DNA of 64,000 nt from contig NC_064437.1 in the NCBI RefSeq assembly GCF_023343835.1, positions 8,025,001-8,089,000 on the forward strand, given 5' to 3'. The notes under the pieces were generated by a model. That model made no database searches, was not told the DNA's origin, and saw only the letters and a program-made list of their open reading frames with translations. The stretch is from Lagopus muta (lineage: Eukaryota; Chordata; Aves; Galliformes; Phasianidae). The position numbers were made by a program, and so were the translations under genes. Of this stretch, positions 1 through 13,400 are shown in pieces; within the stretch, counting starts at the first letter, position 1; every line of letters starts with the position of its first letter.

Positions 1-3000
1 GAAATCTCATCACTACATCACTATTTAACTGCACTACAACAACTAGCTGCAAGAAAACATGAACTGACAGCAAACTAAGTGCACTAACTGGGACATGAGG
101 AGGTGCTGGACTGCTCAGCAGAGCAGTAACTACTAAAATTCCAGTCATTCAGTTTATACTCTGAAACTCATAGGCAGGAAATGTCCAGTTACTGTAAGAA
201 CTTTTTCACAGTGCTCAAGATTATACTCACTTGTTTCATTTTAAGCTGATCACGCAGAACATTCAGAAGGTCTAGGGAAACAAGTAATACTTGTTTTCAG
301 AAGAGCTACATGGAGAATTCATTGACTCTCCCCATAGGTAGCTCTTCAGTTATTCACATTTTAGCAAAGAGCTGGCGGTAGCTAGCATTCAAAAGCAGCA
401 TGAGTTTTGGCTACATCTCTAGAAAGCTAAATAAGGGGAGGAGTTACATCTCAATTTTAATCAGATCAAAACCAACACAAGGGGAGAAAACGTAAGACTT
501 CAATGAGAGGGAGCAATTCTGACACCAGTGCTTCATCTCAGATGGTCTCAGTTGAAAGAGCAATGTTAACAACCGCATCACATTTCCTGTTTGCTCTGCA
601 GTAATCATTAATGGGGTAAACCTAGGAGAGGATGGACATTGCTTCCTTCATCCTTTGAACCCTGAGTTGCCAAGACAGCTCTGAATCCTAGCTTAAGCTG
701 CCCTGCTTTCCAATTGCCTTACATGGAGATGCTGAGCTCCATACTCAGAGGAAATCCTGCAGAGGTAGAGAAAGGTCATATTGTGATAAGGTAGAGGCAG
801 TCTGTGAGCAGAGCCAGGAGGGCTGTGGGAAGCACTGGGATAGAGGCACTAGCAGCTCCACCCACAGCCACTCAGGGATGCTCAAGGGCAGAACCAGTGG
901 AAGGGTAGTTGTCCCTCTCCACTTGCATCCCCCCCATACAGCAAACTGCGTAGTGCCACACTCAGTCACAACACAAATAGAAGTAAATATTCAACTTATC
1001 CCAGCAAGGAATAAAGTGGAAAATACCCTCAACTTTGGGAAATTATATACCAGTTACGCCTTCCTCTTTGTTTCATCTGTATTTGTAATCTTGTTCTTGA
1101 AGTGGCAGAAGACAAAAGTAACAGCAAGCTGCACATTTTACAAATATCCACTGAACTCAGCAGCAGGCTGTGAATGTCCTTAGAGCGTTCTAAACTTAGG
1201 ACCTGAAACAATTCCCACTGGAACTTTTCCATTTATTCAACAGTGGATGTATTGGGATGGACAGTGCAAGGATGAGCAAAGGAAGGCAGCTGCCAGCTGG
1301 AGTTGCTTTCCCAGCTCATCCACAAAGTCACAGCCCAATAACCCCTTCATCTCCCCATAACCGACCCCTATTCATCCCATCTTTGAGATGAATCTTCAGC
1401 CATTTTAGCTGTTGCAGCTCTTCCCGAGATTCAATCTTTTGAAAAAGGGATTTTCTCCTCCTCAGATCTCACAGGCCAGAAATGAAGCCTGGGAAAGGGA
1501 ACAATTTGGAAAGGTGTAAATAATTAAGAGCTGGGCATGTAGGTTGTGTGGGCTTTGCCAGAACCAGATTGCCCAGGCTCTAACCACATTCCATTTGCAT
1601 CCCAAATTCCTGAAAAAAACCTCTTTACTTCTCCAGGATGCTCTGAGATGGAAGGTGAGAGGCAGCTAAGCGTTAACAGCTTGTTCTATGGGATCAGGGC
1701 CTGCATCGAGGTCAACGAGGCTCTTTATTCCTGGAACAGCTCCAGCCCTGGCCGCCCTTGAAACCCGGGAACATAGCCACCTTCGCCCCACCTTCCTTAG
1801 CTGTGCCAAGCCCAGACTGGCCACCACCCAGATATGGGGCCACCAATTCTCATTTTTTATATAGAATTAGGGAAAGAGAGAGGAGAGAAATGAAGACATG
1901 GGAATGTCAGGTGGCTCTGCCAAGGCCACATGGCACACCAATGGCAGAGCTGGCACCGCACACAGGAGCGCCTGTTTTCTACGCCAGTGCTAAAGCATCC
2001 AGACCACCCTGCTTCCTCTAAGACCACACGGCCTCTGTGAAATGTGTGGAAATTCACAGGCATTTTCCCTGATTTTTACAGGGATTTTTTTGTTGTTGTT
2101 GTTGTTCCACACTTGGCTTACAGCTGTTTGCCAAAATCAAGTTGCTGAGGTGTTTCTATCTCTTTAAAACTTCATAAACAGACAGTTGGACAAAAAAACA
2201 TCAGTGCATCACAGCTGTGGTGGGGGATTTTGTTTAGCCGTGGTGGGCTAGAAAGAAGAAACCCAAGCCGAGGCACAGCTCCAACCCCCTGCCCTCCCAG
2301 GCTGGGACTCACAGCCACACAGCAGGCACCACTCCTTGCCCCATCTCTTTGCATGAGATGCACCATGGAACCAGGTGTGTCTCCAGGACTTCCCAACAAC
2401 GCCATAGCATTTTGCCACTGCCCCCATTGTTTTCCTTTAGAATTAAGGAATTAAAACTCAGACATTTCAGTCCCCTGATTCCAGTTCTAGCCGACAGATG
2501 CTATTTGCTGTGTTTCAACAGCATCTCAATGCTTCCCACTGAACCCATGGATCTTCCCCACTCACCAAACCCCCAGGGCACATCAGGTGCATCAGCACAA
2601 CATGAAAAAGACATCCAGACTTAACCCCAAGCACAGGCTATATCACAAGCAAAGTACATAGAGAAGATGTAACTATTTTTAATTCTTCAAGAAAAAAAAA
2701 TAAGCATTCTATTTCTCTGCAACCCAACCACATTCTGCAACTTGCCACTGGGGGTCTGCACAGCAAACAAAAGGTTAAACAAACAAACCCCAAGCAATGT
2801 CTCAAGCTTGCCAGATGCAAAAATGCTTTCAGGCAGTGACATTTCTCCTTCACCAGCTGTAGGTTCATATTTTTATCATCAGATTGCAAAAATAATAAGA
2901 AAAAAGCAGGGGGGAGAAGGGAAAAAGCAAACATTCAGCACTCACAACTGGTTGGGAAATGGACTGGAAGGCTGTGTGTGTACACGTTTCTCTCTGGCAA

Positions 3001-3429
3001 AGCTGGCTGGTATGTGTAAGGTCCCAAAAACCTGTCCTGACATCGGCAGAAGTGTGACCAGCAATACCTCTCCCATGCTGGTTCATGCATTTTCTCCTAT
3101 CTCACTTCATCTCTCACTAAGCTCGAGTGAGGCCGCGCTATTGCAGATTTATCGCCATCTGAAAAACATTAAATATCTCAGGGTTTCAAATATTTGCAGA
3201 CAGCTGAAGAAGTGGCTGTGATGGAACTGTCTCTTTCTGGCATAAAGCTATCAATTTTCCATGAAAGCTGAGGCCCAGATTTTTTTATTTTATTTTTTAC
3301 CTCTGGTAAAACACTGTAACAAATGACTTATTCCCCTTTTAGCAAACACAAGGGAAGCAAACAGTCATTATTACCAAATGTGTGCACGCACAAGTAACTA
3401 AGGGAAAATAAATCCCATTTGAAGGTTAA
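1..3429. other. Intergenic, no gene recognised
   Basis: Ordinary-composition DNA far downstream of FOXD2. A short TTG repeat lies at about 2090-2106. Open frames are short, overlap on both strands and show no recognisable domain. Nothing else is supportable. Confidence 0.6.
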
Positions 3430-3640
3430 TTAACTAAGGCAGGGTCACAGCTTGACAATCTGCCCTCAGCAAAGTGGAAGCACAACATCGCCGGCTCTAC
3501 GAAGCAGAGCTGTAATGAATTGTGACTTGGGGCTTGTCTATGCATGGAAATCACCATGCAGCAAGTTAGGGACTGAATTTATAGCGCTTGCTCTGCATTT
3601 ATGGCATTAGACTCTTTGTAGGACTAATTAGGAGCTAGCT
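3430..3640. promoter_or_regulatory. Candidate conserved non-coding element
   Basis: The segment is dense in homeodomain-type cores (GGTTAATTAAC near 3424, TGTAATGAATTG near 3511, GACTAATTAGGAG near 3622). It contains a 7-bp inverted repeat, TGCATGG...CCATGCA, at 3541-3560. This texture resembles vertebrate developmental enhancers. No alignment was possible, so conservation is inferred. Confidence 0.3.
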
Positions 3641-6089
3641 TACTCCATCTACCTCGTGACGAATGCTACTTTGCACAGAAGCCCCATCAAGAACTTGTTT
3701 TTTGCCAGCACCTCCAGCTTTGCATGGCAACTAGCAAGACCAAACTTGTGAGCGAGGGAGAGACTGGGGGAAATTCTCAGCGCTGGCACATTCTCAAGGG
3801 CCTCAAAAGCCCCCAGGCTTGGACAGAAACAAGTGTGCAACAGTGGTTACATCTGGGCTTGAGTGAAAGCTGAGGCTGAGTTCGTGGAGAAGACTGGTTG
3901 CATTTGTCCTCCCAGCACCCTGTTCAGTGTGCTTCCCAACCCAGCCCTGCCCAGTCACCTGTTGCAGCCTTTTATGCTCAACAGAGCAGGAAAATTCACA
4001 GCAGTTTGACCAAGGAGGCTGCAAACAGTCAGAGAAGTGATGGAGTAGAGCAGAGCTGAGCACACCATAGTTCTTCTCTACCCGCTTTCTAAAGAGGACC
4101 ACCTGGCTCACTTCCATTTTGCCTGGCTCCTTGACTGAGCTGAAGGGCACCAAGCCAACACAAGGCCATCTCAGAACCAAATATACACACCTACCACCAA
4201 GTCTTGGAGGGTGGTAGCAATACCACCAATATCCAATACGAAGTTACTCAAATCACAACTTACTTAGCAAAGCATGCCTACATTTACAGCTTATTTCTCC
4301 ACTTATCAGGGAAGATGGCTGAGTTTCAAGGGATATATGCAAAGTGCAAAACCTGTTTCCTTTCCAGTAGGGTCCTTCATAGTGAAATAGGCCACCCAGT
4401 TGGGGACGCAACATGCAGTGGGCTAAAAGCTCCCCCTTTTGGGGATAGCCCTTTGGAGACAGCTCCAGTACAGGGAGGTGATGTCTGGCAGACACTTGTC
4501 TGCGTTAAACCTAAAATTAGCCATCATTTCTGCTTTTATCTCTCATCTGCCCCTGGAGATAATGAAAGGGGTTCACTATTAACACTGAATTACACTCCAC
4601 CCCTTGGGACCTGAAAAACTGCTGCAACAACAGGAGGTAGCAGACTTCCATTTGCCAGTTTGTGGTTTTTTTTTGTTTTTGTTTTTTTTTTTTTTTTAAA
4701 TTTTCCTCCTCCCAAACCTGATCATTTCACAAAGCTTCCAAGATATCTGCTTTACTGAAAAGGAAGTGCTTAAAGCCAACTCAGCCACGAAGTGAGCTCT
4801 GCTGAAAGCTCTAGTCAACTGCTGAAAAGAAAGCGTTCTCCCCAGCGGCCCAGAACCTGAAAGGAGATAAAACCATCAGAAAAGAAACTGCTGAAATGAA
4901 AAACAGGAACAGAAGCAACAAAAAGACAGACCTGATCCCAAGAGGCACTAAGCAAAACATATGGAAATCTCAGCTGAGCTGTCAGGAGATGCACTCCTAC
5001 CCAGTGCCTGAGAACATGCTCTGAGCACCTTGTAGCAGTCCCTCAATACAGAGCATCCCAACCAACATGCCTACATATATGCATAAGTAGGCCTCTACTA
5101 TTCATTTGTGTTCCATCTAAAACTGCCTTTCCTCTCACCAACTACTCTGTCTCAGCACTGGAAGATCAAGCATCCAAAACTTTCACAATGACTGCATCTA
5201 ACTACCAGCCCTGGCCAACTCCCTGAAACAGATACAAGACAATCTTCCATCATAACCCATCAGATGAAACCTTTCACCAAGATGCACTATAAATTTAGAA
5301 GAAACACCAGGGGAAAGGTAATCCATGACACTTTAGTTTTAATTCTAATGGCCTATTTCCAAGTAGAGATTCACATTCACCTCTGGATATAGATTACAAC
5401 CCCTTGAAGATGTAGATGGCCCCATCTCCACAAAGCACCTTGAGTGTAAATAGGTATAAAGCTACATGCTCTGCAGGCTGGTCCCATGATGTCACTGCCC
5501 ACTGATGTGTGCATAGTGTCATATGTTTACCTACTAAAATATAAATAATATTTTATGTAGGAGTCCATTTATGAAGTGGTGTTTATGCAGAAATGGAAGA
5601 GACTTTTGTACAAGAGAGAGGAAAGTTAAAAGGGCTGCATTGCTGTGCTGATTTACAGGCTGACTGACTTAATTAGTATTTGAATATGATTATTTTGGGG
5701 GTTGTGGGTGGTCATTCACAAGGGAATGCCAATACCTTCATTGGAAGGTTTTTCAAATATTTTATACGCTCATATAATTTTGTATTAAGCTTAAATACTC
5801 GAAACTGCCAAAACACCAAAACATCCTTTCTAGGAACATTTACATTGCACCTCTGTACAAAATACCACGAAAATGGGGAAAAAGAATTTATTCCTCAATC
5901 TGAAAGGTCAAGGCTGACACAGCCGTTACTCAGACACACAGTATGGGGGAACAAAGAGGTTCAGCAGCCTCCACCACCACAAGAAGGAACATGGCCTTCA
6001 TTGATGCCATCCCACCCTCTCACACCCCCACCCTCCTCATATTTCTATGCTGTGTGCGCTCATATAGTCTCATTCTTATTTTAAGAGCA
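3641..6089. other. Intergenic, no gene recognised
   Basis: Non-coding. A T-rich tract lies at about 4665-4697. The reading frames are short and lack recognisable features. Confidence 0.55.
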
Positions 6090-6370
6090 TTAATATATAC
6101 ATTTGAAAACCCAAACCATTAAAAAGCAGTTGGCTCAGACTTTTACTGGAACACGTGCACAAATATGTTGTTTGGATATTTTTACGGCCATTAACTTTTC
6201 CATATATAACCCAGACCTCCCATTAGGTGTTGTGAACTGGATCGCCTCTTTACTTGCCAAGTTATATTTCAATTAAATTAAAGTCACCTTTGGTCCTAAT
6301 GAACCCTTGTTGTTTGCCTAATGCCATGATTAATTCCAGCTGCAAGAAGTGGTATTGGCCTGGGTGGGTA
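6090..6370. promoter_or_regulatory. Candidate conserved non-coding element
   Basis: An AT-rich block with clustered TAAT cores (CAATTAAATTAAAG near 6271, CCTAATGAACC near 6295), CATGATTAATTCCAGCTG near 6325 joining a homeodomain site to an E-box, and ACACGTGC near 6151. Motif density and composition differ from the flanks and resemble a developmental enhancer. Its target, if any, would be inferred as FOXD2. Confidence 0.35.
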
Positions 6371-9300
6371 CTGTGCTGAAGATGCTGTTTCTCCTCTGAG
6401 ATTTATGGGTGCTGGAGAAGGCTTCATAACTCATTCCTGAGTATATTATGATCCAGGCTGTAAACAGACTTGATTTGTGCCCTCAAAAAGATGGTTACAA
6501 TAGGAAATACTTCTGCACTTGCCTGCAGCCTGGGATGTTATGAACCAGGAACCTCCTTAAGTTTGTTCCTGCAGTTAGAAAGTTAACATTTATTTGGACG
6601 CTGATGCCCATCACTTATCTTGCAGAACTCAGCAGACAGAGAGATGGCCCCAAAACCTTGAACAGTCACATGGTGATAATAGCAAAACCAGAAGGGATGG
6701 CAGCCTCCATCCATACCCTACAGAAGTAAAGGGTTAACTTGGACCTTTCTACAACACTAAACCAACAGAACCCAAAAGAGAAAGGCATGCAGAGATCATA
6801 TTTTTTCCATGCTCTAAAGTGTTGGACTCTGATTCCAGGGCTTATGATTTATTCTCAACCAAGGAGTGACTACCTAACATTGAAAAGCAGCCTTGGAAGC
6901 AAAGTCATGGGCCACCCCAGATTTCTCACATGTACATCTAGCCATTAAGAGATGCAGAAGAGAACTGCTCTCAATATCCATGACTCATGATTCAGTGTCA
7001 TTAGGATGGTCTTAGAAATCTTCAGGAGATGCAAACATGAGAAAGATAGCTGTAATCTAGAAGCCACCAATGGCACACAGTCTCAGCTTTGCCAGAAGGG
7101 TGCTGCATCCAGATTTCTGGTGCCCCAGCACTTCATCTTTCTGAAGAACTTCCTACAGGGTTAAGGCTTCCATGATCAGACACTGATGAGCCTGTCCTTC
7201 ACAGTGTTTGTATCTAGTCACCCTTCCACTAAAACTTACAATCATTTCATCAAAAGGCAGAGCTTCACCATCTTGTTACCTGTGGTGTAACAAAGGCAGG
7301 TGCTTGCTGTGGCACAGCACTATGCTGGAGGACTTTTATCAGCTCTGCAAACAGTACCTGAATTCTGACTATACCATTGCATGAGATTCCATTAGCCCAG
7401 AAAATAAAGCACAGTTCAGAGCAGAATAAGAAGAGACTTCACCACAGAAAATTAATAATGAAGAAATAAAACAACCCAACAACAAAACGCTTTAGGATTG
7501 TATCTGTGTGAGATGATACTTGCTGCTGACATCCAAAGCAGGATCAATTCTTAGGAAAATCCTCCTAAATTTAAGCCCAGATAGAATAGTTCAAATTGAA
7601 TTTAATGCAGAGAGGAGAATAAGGCCCAGAATTTGAGTGTCCAGGGTAGACCAGACAAATGTCCATTAGTCCAAGATTCAGAATAGTCTTCATGCAACAT
7701 TCAATACAAACCCGTCTAAGTGCAATAGAAGTAGTTGTATAATCACCAAAGTCAGTTCCCACGACTTCCCTGGCATCTGCCTCACCTAAACTAGGATTGC
7801 ATTTGAGCAAGAGCAAAAAAACGAGGAAAAAAACCAGAGCCAAACCATGGTACATATAACTCTGAAAAAGAAATACAGAGGTTCAATAGGATTCAGACAA
7901 ACCCAAGAAAAACCATTACAGTGTGGAAAGTATTTGCCATTAAAACATTTTTCATTAAAAGTAGCATTTCTAAACCTTCTAGCCTGCTGAAAAGCAATAC
8001 CAGCTTCACGTCAGAAAGTCTATATGAAAAATTTCCATTACTATAATTAACTTCTAAGCTGAGGTTGTATTGATCCCCTTTTGCAGGGAATCTCAGTAAC
8101 ATTTCCAAGGTTTAAAGGCAGCCAAAAAGGTGTCCCATCCCATTTTCAGGAGAAACTTGTGTTCACAAGGCATCAAGGAGAGCTTTAAGCTACACAGGAT
8201 TATTCTGTGTTCCTTAATTATTAGTTACAAGTTACTCTGTCCCACTGAAACCATATGAGAATAAATTTGATGCTGGAACAGCTAGCAAGTGCCCTGTTGG
8301 TCAACAGCTGCCACAGGATCACAACAGACTCAGAAGTAATGCAAGAACCAGACCTGCACAGCACGCTCCTCCTCTTGATGCACTTTTGTCTGCAAACTTC
8401 ATTACTGAATTGCAAAGCGTGATGTGAAAAGCCTACAGAATAGAGAGGCCTCCAGAGGGAAACTGAAAGGATACCCAAGACACTCCAGCAAACCACATGC
8501 CCCCAGTTTCTAACAGCTTGGTTTCAACCCTGCCATTTCTCCAGCAGAGACCCTCATTCATGGATTGGTGCCACACAAACCTCTCATGCTAACAAAGCCA
8601 CATCAAGCTCATCTTGCTAAGGTGAGGACATTTATAAAGACATTTAACTCTTCTCATCCTTACAAGGTGAGGATAAAAACCCTGATGCAAGCTTTGTTGA
8701 TTTCTCCATTTCCCCTAGAAATACTGGACACATTTAGATCCCTTGATCTATCATTATTGAACTTCAGACAGAACTACTGTGAATTAGGTGGGAAGGAGGT
8801 GGAAGAAGAGAATAAAAAGAAAGCAAGCCTAGTTCATATCCCTCAAGAGAAACCAATTTCCGTGCCCCACAGACATGAAAATACAGCCAGCTGACCACAG
8901 ACAGCTCAGAAACAGATGCATCTTGTAGATACTCTTGCCCAGAAAATCATTAGAGATTAGGGAATAAGACACAGCTTGGCACAAGGATATAGAAGATGTA
9001 AAGGTTGCAATGATAATATTTCACTGGACTCATTGTTCAGGAAAGCCTTATTTCTCTTCGCTAAAACAAAATTGCCTTACAGTTCAGGTCAGAAGCAGCC
9101 TTACAGTTTAAGCTGGATATTTTCAGAGCAGAGCTCTGGAGCTCACATGCCAAGAGCTGGTCAAGAGATTACAAGGCAGCTGGTTTCATTCCCAGCAGAA
9201 GACATCCTGCCTAGATACAAGGCATCATCTCAGCTCTTCCGCTCCAAAACCAAGCGCACCAGAAATGCTCTTGTCCCCACTCTGCCAGACCCCACAACAC

Positions 9301-12300
9301 CAAATCTAATGCTGCCTTCGGAATCAAAGCAAAGCCAACTTAAGCAGTGCCCATTTTTGTGGGCTCTGGTCTCCAGGATCTAGAGCTGAAGTTGCCAAGG
9401 ATGAATTCTCCTTATAAAAGCCATGTCCTGTTTTGCTTCTGAATCTTGGCCCAGCAAAACTTGATCTTTGGCACATCTCCCCTCTCTCTACCACTTAAAT
9501 ATCACTGACACATGTAATTAACACCAGGTTGAACACAACCACTCCAGCATTTTAAGGAGTCTGGTTTCAGCTCTTTGATTGTGCCAAAGATGAGTAACAG
9601 ACACCAGGACAGAGCAGGGTCAAGGAATATCTGCTGAAAGTTTTTTGCTCTATCAGTGAGAGATTTAATCCACATTTTAATAATTAATTTTAAAAAAAAG
9701 ATTTTAGGACTACTGCCTCTGGTGGTATACAACCTACTGAGAACACAGGAAAACAGCCTTAAGTGATCTCCCCAGCCATCTAAAACTTAGACCTAAAGCT
9801 GAACAGCTAAGATCCCAACAACTCACCAAGGAGATAGATCAGTCAAAAAAAATAATCAGATCCCAATTTCTCCCCATGAAATATCTCCATTCCTCCTCAA
9901 ACCAATGCCAGTACCACATCCAGAGTCCTGGAAAAGCCACCGAGTGATGTTGTCAGACAATGAAGTAACGTGGAGTTCACAACACTATATGCACTCCCCA
10001 GTGTTTGGTAGCCCCAGATTGAAATTGTTTTGCTTTCTAAGACACCCAACTCAAAGATCATCTGGTGAAGTTCCCAGCTGATTGGAAAAGTGCATTAGAT
10101 GACAAGCACAGTTTCTAGTCTGCTTACAGTTGAGCCCATCCAGGAGACATTCATACGAATCACAGAAGCTGTAACACATCCTTCCCTCAATAAATTTTTC
10201 AGCTTAGTTTCACAGAGCTGAAAGACCCAGCTTGTTGAGTTAGTGATTAATTATTCTTCCAGCTACACCTGATTTCTACAGCTTGTTCACCACTCTGAGA
10301 AACACCTGTAGCAAATTACCCCCCCCCCCCCCCCCCCCCCGCCCCCATCCTAGGGCAACATGGTAGAATAGGAAACAAACTCAGACTTCAAAAATGTTCT
10401 GTGCACTGCTGGAACACATCTTCTCCCACCATAGAAAACTGCAAAGAAATTCAACAAATGTTGCTCAGTAGATTTATTTCCAGCAAAGCCTCAGATTCTG
10501 TTGTTTTAATGATTCCATAAGCTTGCATTACTGAGTGGGGCAATTTAGCAGGCAACATAGTAAACGTATCTAGTCCCTTAGCTCCAGAAAGCCTTTGAAT
10601 GCCATGACTGAGAGGTCTACACAACAAAATGACACTTATCTGCAGCAAACAATTCACAGCCCAGTAAGTTGCTTGAACAAAAGAAATGCACAAAGAGCTC
10701 TTTTAAAACACCAGTGCTAAAAGTAGGGGCAACTGCCATCCATGTCACAACTGTGATCAAATCTAGAGAAGGACACTCATTCATCAAACAGAGAAAACGA
10801 GCCCTAAGCAGCATTGCAAAGAACTCAGCCAGATGAAGTTGTGAGACAACACAGGAGAACTAAGGTCAAACAGGAAAACATTGTCACAAGTATTACAGCA
10901 AAGCCATGACAATAAGTATATTGCAACAACTAACTTCAGATTCATCTCTCCAAGAACAGAAATATTTCCCCGCTTCTGAATCCATGACAAACAGACATTT
11001 TCCCCAAGGTTTCCTGAAGACAACATTGCCCAAGCTGTTCTATCCTTCCCCTCTTGAGCTTAGAACCTAGCTGATGTTACCCAGTCACATTTGCCACAAA
11101 ATGCTGGCTGCTTGCCATAGCTGATGGAGCTTTTCTTTTACTAACAATAAACCACCCTTACCTTGTAAACCAGGTGTAAGTTACGTCCTGTTTGAACACA
11201 GATCCCACCTGCTGGCAGCCTAGAACCAGGGCAAAAAAAAAAAAAGGGAGTCAAGTTGCAAGCTGCCCAACTGCTCCATTCCACCCATCCTCTGATTAAC
11301 GAGCTCAGTCACTAACATCTTTCTAAAGAAAGTTCTGGTGGATACATGAAAGATGGACCACCCCAGCAACAGAGGTTAAAAGCTGCAGCCAATGCCTTTG
11401 CAAATGGGTAGAGGAATCCAGTGTAGGTTCTTGTCTTTCTCAAATGACATCGCAGACGGATCCTGCTCCTGCAGATGGGGGTTCTTCAGGCTGATTCTAT
11501 TAGCTAGCACCTTTCACCTGGGATACTCATAACTAAGCCTAAAATGGATCTACTGGCAGCGCTCACCCCTTGCTGTCATATTGCTGGCTCCTAGCCCTAC
11601 CCCTAAGCAATAAAGCAGCCAAAAAGAAAAGGAAAATTATGGGATGGACACTAAGAACAGCAATAGACTCCTGCTACAGTTTCAGACCCTTCATTTGCAA
11701 ATCAGTTCTGGCTGACAGCATGGCAATTGGGCCACAAAAGTCTGCCGTCTCCAAGGAGAGAGACAAATTACAGCCCTGTTCTCATTGCTTACTTTTTTAC
11801 ATTCAGCACTAAAAGCTTTATGCAGACAATGGTTATTTCATCACTGACTCGCAGCACAGGAGGTTTGGAGGTTCATTAGGAGAAAGGAGGCTTGGCTTTT
11901 GCTCTGCCTAAGAAAAAAAGATGAACATTGGAGCCTTCAGAAAGTAATGGAAAGATTGCTGAGCACACGGGGTGAATGCAGTTTAAGACTCTGTAGCAGT
12001 TGGACATATCAACACAATGGGAAAGGCATTACAACAAAGGCGTGATGATAGAAGGACTAGCACGATACAAAGGTGCTACAAAGAAAGGGAAGAAGACTGC
12101 TTACCCATATCAGATGATTCCATCTTCGCAGGGGAAAGCTTCACTAAGGAAGGATCTCCAAGAAAAGATCCTTCCCCAGTGGCAGTCAGCCCTTAAATGG
12201 GATCTAAGAGAGGTGCAGCCAGGCTCCACCCCTTCTGATCACACAGCTGAATTGCCTTCACCTGTGCTCCCAGGGCTGACCCCTGCTCCTTTCCCCAGGT

Positions 12301-13169
12301 GCTCAATTAGTGGTTCAGGCTGTGACTCAGCAGCTCCCATACAGACTCTTGAGAAAGACTGAAGGTATGTTGCCAAAATTAGTTTTAAAAAGCAAAAGTC
12401 CCATTTCACCAAAACAACACTTTTATCCTGTGTATTTCACAGAGGAACAACACCTACTCTCAGAAGTAACTGTTTTGTAAATAGTTTTATCAAGCAGACT
12501 AGGGCAGATGGACTGGTTTTCTAGGACTGCCTTTTTTTCTTCTGTTTATCCTACCATCTCAATATGGAGAAGGAAGAAACACTGGCTACACACAAAAAGC
12601 TCAGTTCATGCCTTTTTTTCTCCCCATTAAAAATAGCTTCAGAAAGCGAATAAAACATTTTTCCTTCCATAAATACTCAGGTTTTTCCAAAACAAAGTTA
12701 AAAACCAATCAAACCTCCAACAGCCTCACCTCATTATTAACCTGTCTCTCTACAGCTGGGGCTCTACATTTAAAACCCTTCTAACAGAAGCATAACAAAT
12801 GAATACTGCGCTCATTTATTGTTCTTTGCTCACTCAAGATTTCTGCTTCCCAGCTAAAACATCAGTCTGGACCCACAGCATCAGGAGAACTGGATCCAAC
12901 ATCAGGATCCCTAATCTCAAAGCCTCCTTTATGATTACAGTCAATAAATGTAGCTCCTCTGAATATCACAGAGGTTTTGTTTTGTTTTTTTATTGTTTCA
13001 TTTTTGCTTTTTATTATTGCTTTCCTGATTTGAGATGAAAATTGGAGATGAACTCATGCAGAAATTGCCACTGACTTTTATCCCCTATTCTCCCCCCTCA
13101 AACAGGACACACACCTCCTTCCTCCCCATTGCTGTAGAGCAAAGCTCCAGTTGAGAGGGGCAGAGGGTT
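6371..13169. other. Intergenic, no gene recognised; contains a C22 run
   Basis: Ordinary AT-balanced sequence with no recognisable coding exon. The notable item is an uninterrupted run of 22 C at 10319-10340, continued by GCCCCC. An A13-type run lies near 11236-11248. Short open frames on both strands match nothing known to me. Confidence 0.55.
10319..10346. repeat. Poly-C homopolymer (C22)
   Basis: Twenty-two consecutive C, then G, then five C, in otherwise AT-balanced DNA. Runs of this length are often miscounted in assemblies. Confidence 0.9.
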
Positions 13170-13400
13170 ATATATGGGAAAGCCACCTGTGAGTGGGCAT
13201 TATTTGACTGGGTGTGTTAACTCAGGAGGGTGGCTCCCTAGCTTGAGTTTGTTAAATTATCTTTAAATGCATGGTCCCAGCGAGTGGCATCTACTGCTTC
13301 TACATTAAAATTAAAGCAATGCTTGGCCTAATTGCTACCTCCCAGTTAATGGTGACCTCTTGGCCAGTACATTCATCTCAACAGTGTTCAAGGAATAGGG
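13170..13400. promoter_or_regulatory. Candidate conserved non-coding element
   Basis: Contains GGTTATATATGG, GAGTTTGTTAAATTATC, CTACATTAAAATTAAAGC and GCCTAATTGCTACC in a compact block with few homopolymers. The call rests on homeodomain-like motif density only. Confidence 0.22.
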
